NCBI GenBank assembly: GCA_946186535.1
Contig: CAMHNT010000008.1
Location: forward strand, 1 to 17,518
DNA length: 17,518 nt
Reading direction: 5' to 3'
Source of the DNA: an uncultured Clostridia bacterium
GTDB taxonomy: Bacteria; Bacillota; Clostridia; Oscillospirales; Acutalibacteraceae
Positions within the stretch are counted from its first letter, which is position 1. Each line of letters starts with the position of its first letter. The notes under the pieces were generated by a model. That model made no database searches. It was not told the DNA's origin and saw only the letters and a program-made list of their open reading frames with translations. The position numbers were made by a program, and so were the translations under genes. Positions 13,848-17,518 of this stretch are shown here, piece after piece.

Positions 13848-14972
13848 TTACTCTCCGCTTTCGAGCGAACCCTGACTTTCCGCTTTCAGATATGCATTGA
13901 TGAAACCGTCGATATCTCCATCCATGACTGCCTGAATGTTTGCGGATTCGAACTTCGTTCTGTGATCCTTTGCGAGTGTGTACGGCATGAATACATAGGA
14001 ACGAATCTGGCTGCCCCATGATATTTCCTTTTGAACGCCCTTGATATCCTCGATTTTTTCGAGATGCTCTTTCTCCTTGATTTCAACAAGCTTTGAAATA
14101 AGCATCTTCATGGCAATGTCACGGTTTGCAAACTGGTTTCTTTCAACCTGGGAAGCAACGACTATGCCTGTCGGGATATGAGTCAGACGGACTGCGGACG
14201 ATGTTTTGTTGACCTTCTGTCCGCCGGCGCCGCTCGAACGGTAAACGTCCATTTTTATGTCCTCGGCAGGAATCGTGATGTTTGTGTCCTTTTCAATTTC
14301 GGGCATAACCTCGAGGGAAGCGAAGGAGGTCTGTCTTCTTCCTGAGCTGTCGAACGGAGAAATCCTGACTAAACGGTGAACGCCTGCCTCGCTTTTGAGA
14401 TAGCCGTAGGCATTTTCGCCTTCAACGAGAATAACGGCGCTTTTCAGACCTGCCGTGTCGCCGTCAAGGTAGTCGATCGTCTTGACTTTGAAGTTGTGTC
14501 TTTCAGCCCAGCGGCCGTACATTCTGTAGAGCATTTCAGCCCAGTCCTGAGCCTCAGTTCCGCCGCTTCCTGCGTGGAATGTGAGAATGGCGTTGTTGTT
14601 GTCGTATTCGCCGGTCAGGAGAGTGGAGAGTCTCTGAGCTTCGAGACTTGACTTTACTTTTTCGTAGTCGGCACGAGCCTCTTCGAGAATTTCCTCGTCC
14701 TCTTCTTCGTCGCCGAGCTCGATGAGAGCGAGAGTGTCCTCATAGTCGCTGACGAGCTGTTTGTAGTTTTCGACTTTATTTTTTAAAAATCCGGTTCTCT
14801 GCAGGATCTTCTGGGAGTTTTCCGTATCGTCCCAGAAGCCCGGTTCAGCCGCTTTGTATTCAAGCTGTTCAATTTCGGATTCGCAGGCTTTCAGTCCGAG
14901 TGCGTCCGCCAGATCCTCGATATCGGGAAAAAGCTCTTCAAGAGCAAGCTTTAGTTCTTCAAACTGTACCAT
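13848..14972 (-). CDS. prfB: Peptide chain release factor 2
   Basis: Recognises UGA and UAA stop codons and triggers peptide release on the ribosome. It has 374 residues, the usual length. The catalytic GGQ is at 250-252 in SSGAGGQKVNKTSSAVRLTH, and the RF2-specific codon-reading SPF is at 205-207 in ISPFDSSGRR. The N-terminal helical domain is complete (GFWDD at 45-49). The frame is continuous from the ATG: the programmed +1 frameshift at an early in-frame UGA, found in many bacterial prfB genes, is absent. The ribosome site AGAGGA (14981-14986 in plus coordinates) is eight bases upstream. It is a single-gene unit with its own promoter and terminator. Confidence 0.95.
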   Translation of the reverse strand: MVQFEELKLALEELFPDIEDLADALGLKACESEIEQLEYKAAEPGFWDDTENSQKILQRTGFLKNKVENYKQLVSDYEDTLALIELGDEEEDEEILEEARADYEKVKSSLEAQRLSTLLTGEYDNNNAILTFHAGSGGTEAQDWAEMLYRMYGRWAERHNFKVKTIDYLDGDTAGLKSAVILVEGENAYGYLKSEAGVHRLVRISPFDSSGRRQTSFASLEVMPEIEKDTNITIPAEDIKMDVYRSSGAGGQKVNKTSSAVRLTHIPTGIVVASQVERNQFANRDIAMKMLISKLVEIKEKEHLEKIEDIKGVQKEISWGSQIRSYVFMPYTLAKDHRTKFESANIQAVMDGDIDGFINAYLKAESQGSLESGE

Positions 14973-15032
14973 ATTATTTTTCCTCTCATTTTTAATGCAG
15001 TTTTAGATACTGTAATTTTCTTCTAATATACT

Positions 15033-15061
15033 ATTATATTATGAAAAGACAAAAATGTAAA
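15033..15061 (-). promoter_or_regulatory. prfB promoter
   Basis: On the minus strand TTTACA (15061-15056), a 17-base spacer and a perfect TATAAT (15038-15033), about 60 bases before the prfB start. The spacing is optimal and five of six -35 bases match. Confidence 0.75.
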
Positions 15062-15301
15062 GTGTAATTTTTCAGTATTTCAATGTCTGTGCCGTCAGAT
15101 CGGTCATGAGTATATCCGTCCGTAATACATTTCTGTCAAATAACATTTAAAATATCTTTTTTCTTATCGCTGTACGAGGATTACGTGTTTCCGTTATTGG
15201 GCGAAAGTATTTATAATATATAAAAAAACAGTTGATTGTTCGTTACTGTTTATTAGTATTTTAGATTTTTTGTTAATATTCCTTTAAACAAAATTTTTAT
15301 A
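15062..15301. other. Gene-free AT-rich stretch between divergent promoters
   Basis: About 240 bases between the prfB promoter and the promoter of the rightward gene. No convincing ORF with a ribosome site, no strong hairpin and no copy of the window's repeats was seen. It probably serves only as divergent upstream DNA. Confidence 0.5.
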
Positions 15302-15330
15302 TTGTAATTTTTTCAAAATTTTGGTATAAT
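15302..15330 (+). promoter_or_regulatory. Promoter of the RING/zinc-ribbon gene and probably galU
   Basis: TTGTAA (15302-15307), a 17-base spacer and TATAAT (15325-15330) with an extended -10 (TGGTATAAT, 15322-15330). Transcription would start near 15337, leaving a leader of only about 27-39 bases before the candidate start codons. Confidence 0.75.
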
Positions 15331-15363
15331 ATTCAAAATTGTATTTATGTTATATATGTATGT

Positions 15364-16449
15364 TTGGATAGGGATGTGATCAATATAGACTATCTTGGAT
15401 TAAAATGCGGCGTCTGCAATCTGGATTTTAAAGAGAACGACGATGTTGTCGTTTGTCCCGACTGCGGAACTCCGATGCACAGAACCTGTTACAAAGAAAA
15501 CAAGGGCTGCCCGAATTCCGAAAAACATAACGAAGGCTTCGTATTTGACGGTTTCGAAAAAATAAAGGAATCGGCTCAGGGGAAAAAGGACGATGCAGGG
15601 AACAAGGATGAGAATACAGCTTCACGACGAAATTCCGTTCCTGTCTCGGGAGAAATGATCTGTCCGCTCTGCGGCGAAAGAAATAAAGCCGAAGCGAATT
15701 TCTGCAATCGCTGCGGTTCAAGATTCATTAAAAATCCTAATGAGTCCGAGCCGGAACAGCTTGATCCTTTCAGTGATGACGAACCGCTCCGGACTGCTGC
15801 GGCGATGGGGATCGATCCTCTCGCAGGAGTTCCGGCGAACGCGCAGTTTGAGGAGAATGTTTCGGCTGCCGATCTTGCCTGCTATGTTTCGGTCAACACG
15901 CCGTACTATCTCAGGGCGTTTGACGCCATAAAGAGAAAGACGAACAAATTCAATTTTTCGGCTGCCGTTTTCTCCGGAGTTTGGTTTCTTTACAGAAAAC
16001 AGTACAAAATCGGGGCGCTGATTTTTTCGATAGAAATGCTTATCTATGCGATAAGATATTATTTTTCGGCAACCTGGAGCATGGACGTTATGAAAAAGCT
16101 TTTTGAGTCTGTCGGTCTTTCGGTAGATCAGATGTCGAGTCTCAATATGAGTCAGTATTCTGAGCTTGCAAACGAGATGCAGAAGCTTCCTATTTCCGAA
16201 CAGCTGATTATGATGATTCCCAGCCTTATGTTATTCATTCAGCTTGGAATTATGATAGTATGCGGAATTCTTGCGAACAAAAGCTATTATAAGCACTGCA
16301 TAAGGAAGGTAAGATTCATCAAGGAAAAAGCGAAGGAAGCCGAGCTCACTCACGGTGAAACATCGAAGTCACTCTATTTTTCCGGAGGAGTAAATCCTTT
16401 TGTTGCAGGGGCTTTCGGTTTGATATATCTTATTATAATGTTTCTGTGA
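15364..16449 (+). CDS. Membrane protein with N-terminal RING-like finger, zinc ribbon and DUF2628-like helices
   Basis: A protein of 361 residues in three parts. A RING-like finger has C15, C18, C31, C34, H39, C42 and C49, with the phrase VVVCPDCGTPMHRTCY typical of prokaryotic RING family 1. After a charged linker comes a double-CxxC zinc ribbon (C100, C103, C114, C117: CPLCG...CNRCG). The C-terminal region (about 175-361) has helices near 200-232, 282-303 and 345-361 and the FNFSAAVFSGVWFLYRKQY motif resembling DUF2628. The role is unknown, possibly envelope-associated sensing. The start is unsure: TTG 15364 has no ribosome site; GTG 15376 gives MINIDYLGLKC, which is more usual for the family, but an AGGG lies only three bases before it. 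galU follows 47 bases later without an evident promoter. Confidence 0.75.
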   Translation: MDRDVINIDYLGLKCGVCNLDFKENDDVVVCPDCGTPMHRTCYKENKGCPNSEKHNEGFVFDGFEKIKESAQGKKDDAGNKDENTASRRNSVPVSGEMICPLCGERNKAEANFCNRCGSRFIKNPNESEPEQLDPFSDDEPLRTAAAMGIDPLAGVPANAQFEENVSAADLACYVSVNTPYYLRAFDAIKRKTNKFNFSAAVFSGVWFLYRKQYKIGALIFSIEMLIYAIRYYFSATWSMDVMKKLFESVGLSVDQMSSLNMSQYSELANEMQKLPISEQLIMMIPSLMLFIQLGIMIVCGILANKSYYKHCIRKVRFIKEKAKEAELTHGETSKSLYFSGGVNPFVAGAFGLIYLIIMFL

Positions 16450-16496
16450 ATTTTATTTTTTATAAATGATTTTGAAAAGAGAAGGAGATTACGATT

Positions 16497-17369
16497 ATGA
16501 AAGTAACAAAGGCAGTTATCCCTGCGGCAGGTCTCGGAACAAGAGTTCTTCCGGCTACCAAGTCCATGCCGAAAGAAATGTTTCCTATAGTTGACAAGCC
16601 TGCCATTCAGTATATTGTTGAAGAAGCCGTAAAGTCCGGCATTACCGATATCCTCATCATCACAAACCGCGGAAAGGGTCTCATTGAGGATCATTTCGAC
16701 AGAGCTCCTGAGCTTGAGTTCGCTCTAAGTTCAAGAGGAAAGACAGACGTCTACAACGAGGTTGTGAATATCTCCAAGCTTGCGAATATATATTTTGTTC
16801 GTCAGAAGGAAACGAAGGGGCTTGGTCACGCTATAAACTGTGCGAGAAATTTCGTCGGAAACGATCCGTTTGCGGTTCTTTACGGCGACGACGTAATCAT
16901 GGGTGAGGATCCTGCGTGCGGTCAGCTCATCAGAGCCTACGAGGAGTTCGGACTCGGCGTTCTCGGGATCAAGAAGGTTGACGAGAAGGATATCAGCAAG
17001 TACAGCTCGCTCAAGGTTGAGAATATCAGAGACAACATTTTCAAATGTACGGATATGATCGAGAAGCCCCAGACTCCTGAAGAGGTTCTTTCACTCTATT
17101 CGATTCTCGGAAGATGCGTTCTTCCGCCGGAGATTTTTGACATTCTCGACAGAACCGCTCCGGGCGCAGGCGGCGAGATTCAGCTGACAGACGCAATGAA
17201 GGAGCTTGCCGTAACAAAGGGTATGTCCGCAGTTGAATACACAGGCAAGAGATACGACATGGGCAACAAGCTCGGCATTATGCAGGCTGCTGTCGAAACT
17301 GCACTCAAGCACGACGAAATCGGCGAGGATTTCAGGGCTTATCTCAAGGAGTTTGCGGCAGCGCTTTGA
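16497..17369 (+). CDS. galU: UTP--glucose-1-phosphate uridylyltransferase
   Basis: Makes UDP-glucose from UTP and glucose-1-phosphate, for glycolipids, polysaccharides and galactose use. It has 290 residues, the standard length. The nucleotide-binding opening VIPAAGLGTRVLPATKSMPK (8-27) is followed by EMFPIVDKP (27-35), YGDD (129-132), EKP (189-191), GGEIQLTDAM (225-234) and KRYDMGNKLG (251-260), all diagnostic of bacterial GalU. Strong ribosome site GAAGGAGAT (16481-16489), seven bases before the ATG. Probably co-transcribed with the upstream membrane protein; no functional link between them is visible. Confidence 0.95.
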   Translation: MKVTKAVIPAAGLGTRVLPATKSMPKEMFPIVDKPAIQYIVEEAVKSGITDILIITNRGKGLIEDHFDRAPELEFALSSRGKTDVYNEVVNISKLANIYFVRQKETKGLGHAINCARNFVGNDPFAVLYGDDVIMGEDPACGQLIRAYEEFGLGVLGIKKVDEKDISKYSSLKVENIRDNIFKCTDMIEKPQTPEEVLSLYSILGRCVLPPEIFDILDRTAPGAGGEIQLTDAMKELAVTKGMSAVEYTGKRYDMGNKLGIMQAAVETALKHDEIGEDFRAYLKEFAAAL

Positions 17370-17384
17370 TTTGAAATGAACCTA

Positions 17385-17436
17385 AAAAAGCTTGTACGTT
17401 TCATTTTCCGTGAAATGTACGGGCTTTTTATTTACA
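17385..17436 (+). terminator. Long hairpin terminator after galU
   Basis: Bases 17385-17403 pair with 17411-17429 over 19 positions, three of them G-U, around a 7-base loop. The stem begins with AAAAAGC and ends with GCTTTTT, so it should also terminate from the right. A second AT-only-type stem, TTTATTTACA/TGTAAATAAA (17427-17436/17442-17451), overlaps its 3' end. Confidence 0.9.
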
Positions 17437-17440
17437 GAAA

Positions 17441-17468
17441 TTGTAAATAAAGACAATTAAAATATGAT
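17441..17468 (+). promoter_or_regulatory. Possible promoter for a gene beyond the window
   Basis: TTGTAA (17441-17446), a 16-base spacer and TATGAT (17463-17468). A purine-rich stretch near 17504-17518 could be a ribosome site for a gene starting outside the window. The -35 box overlaps the right arm of an AT-rich stem, which weakens the call. Confidence 0.35.
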
Positions 17469-17518
17469 ACTATTTCACTTTTAATTGATGGATAAATGCT
17501 TTTGAGAGAAAAGAAGGG

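Overview
The window looks like part of a low-to-moderate G+C Clostridia chromosome, probably Oscillospiraceae/Ruminococcus-like. This is inferred from the AT-rich intergenic DNA, strong AGGAGG-type ribosome sites, TTGTAA/TATAAT promoters, a ClpE-type unfoldase, a ParE/ParC pair of divergent Firmicutes type and a RING/zinc-ribbon DUF2628-like membrane protein. No tRNA, rRNA, CRISPR array, transposase or phage gene was found.

Layout. At 1-48 lies the tail of an intergenic repeat, followed by pgsA (66-653, phospholipid synthesis), a ClpE-like AAA+ unfoldase (713-3073) and a small soluble protein (3092-3415) closed by a terminator. The stretch 3416-3909 has no gene but holds a strong promoter and a chain of perfect hairpins before uvrB (3910-5886). 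From 5918 to 8355 there is an AT-rich accessory cluster of small genes: a one-helix protein, a 36-codon ORF, an L-2-amino-thiazoline-4-carboxylate-hydrolase-like protein, a 105-residue unknown, a 57-residue two-helix protein and a two-helix protein with a soluble tail. A second copy of the multi-hairpin repeat (8431-8644) precedes a divergent topoisomerase IV-like pair, parE (8686-10671) and parC (10694-12937), ending in a terminator. A third repeat copy, inverted, fills the convergent gap before nrdR (13219-13677, minus). prfB (13848-14972, minus) has its own promoter and terminator. Divergent from it are a RING/zinc-ribbon membrane protein (15364-16449) and galU (16497-17369), ending in a long hairpin terminator.

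The recognised genes are housekeeping functions: membrane lipids, protein quality control, excision repair, chromosome decatenation, control of ribonucleotide reductase, translation termination and UDP-glucose supply. They do not form one pathway.

Two structures stand out. (1) A family of modular multi-hairpin intergenic repeats occurs in three long copies plus a remnant. They share short conserved boxes but have exchanged hairpin modules, and one stem shows compensatory base-pair changes between copies. (2) Downstream of uvrB, the order [103 bp of the uvrB 3' end - accessory gene - ~103 bp R block] occurs twice in tandem with a different gene inside each unit. This suggests insertion or allele stacking that regenerates the uvrB 3' end.
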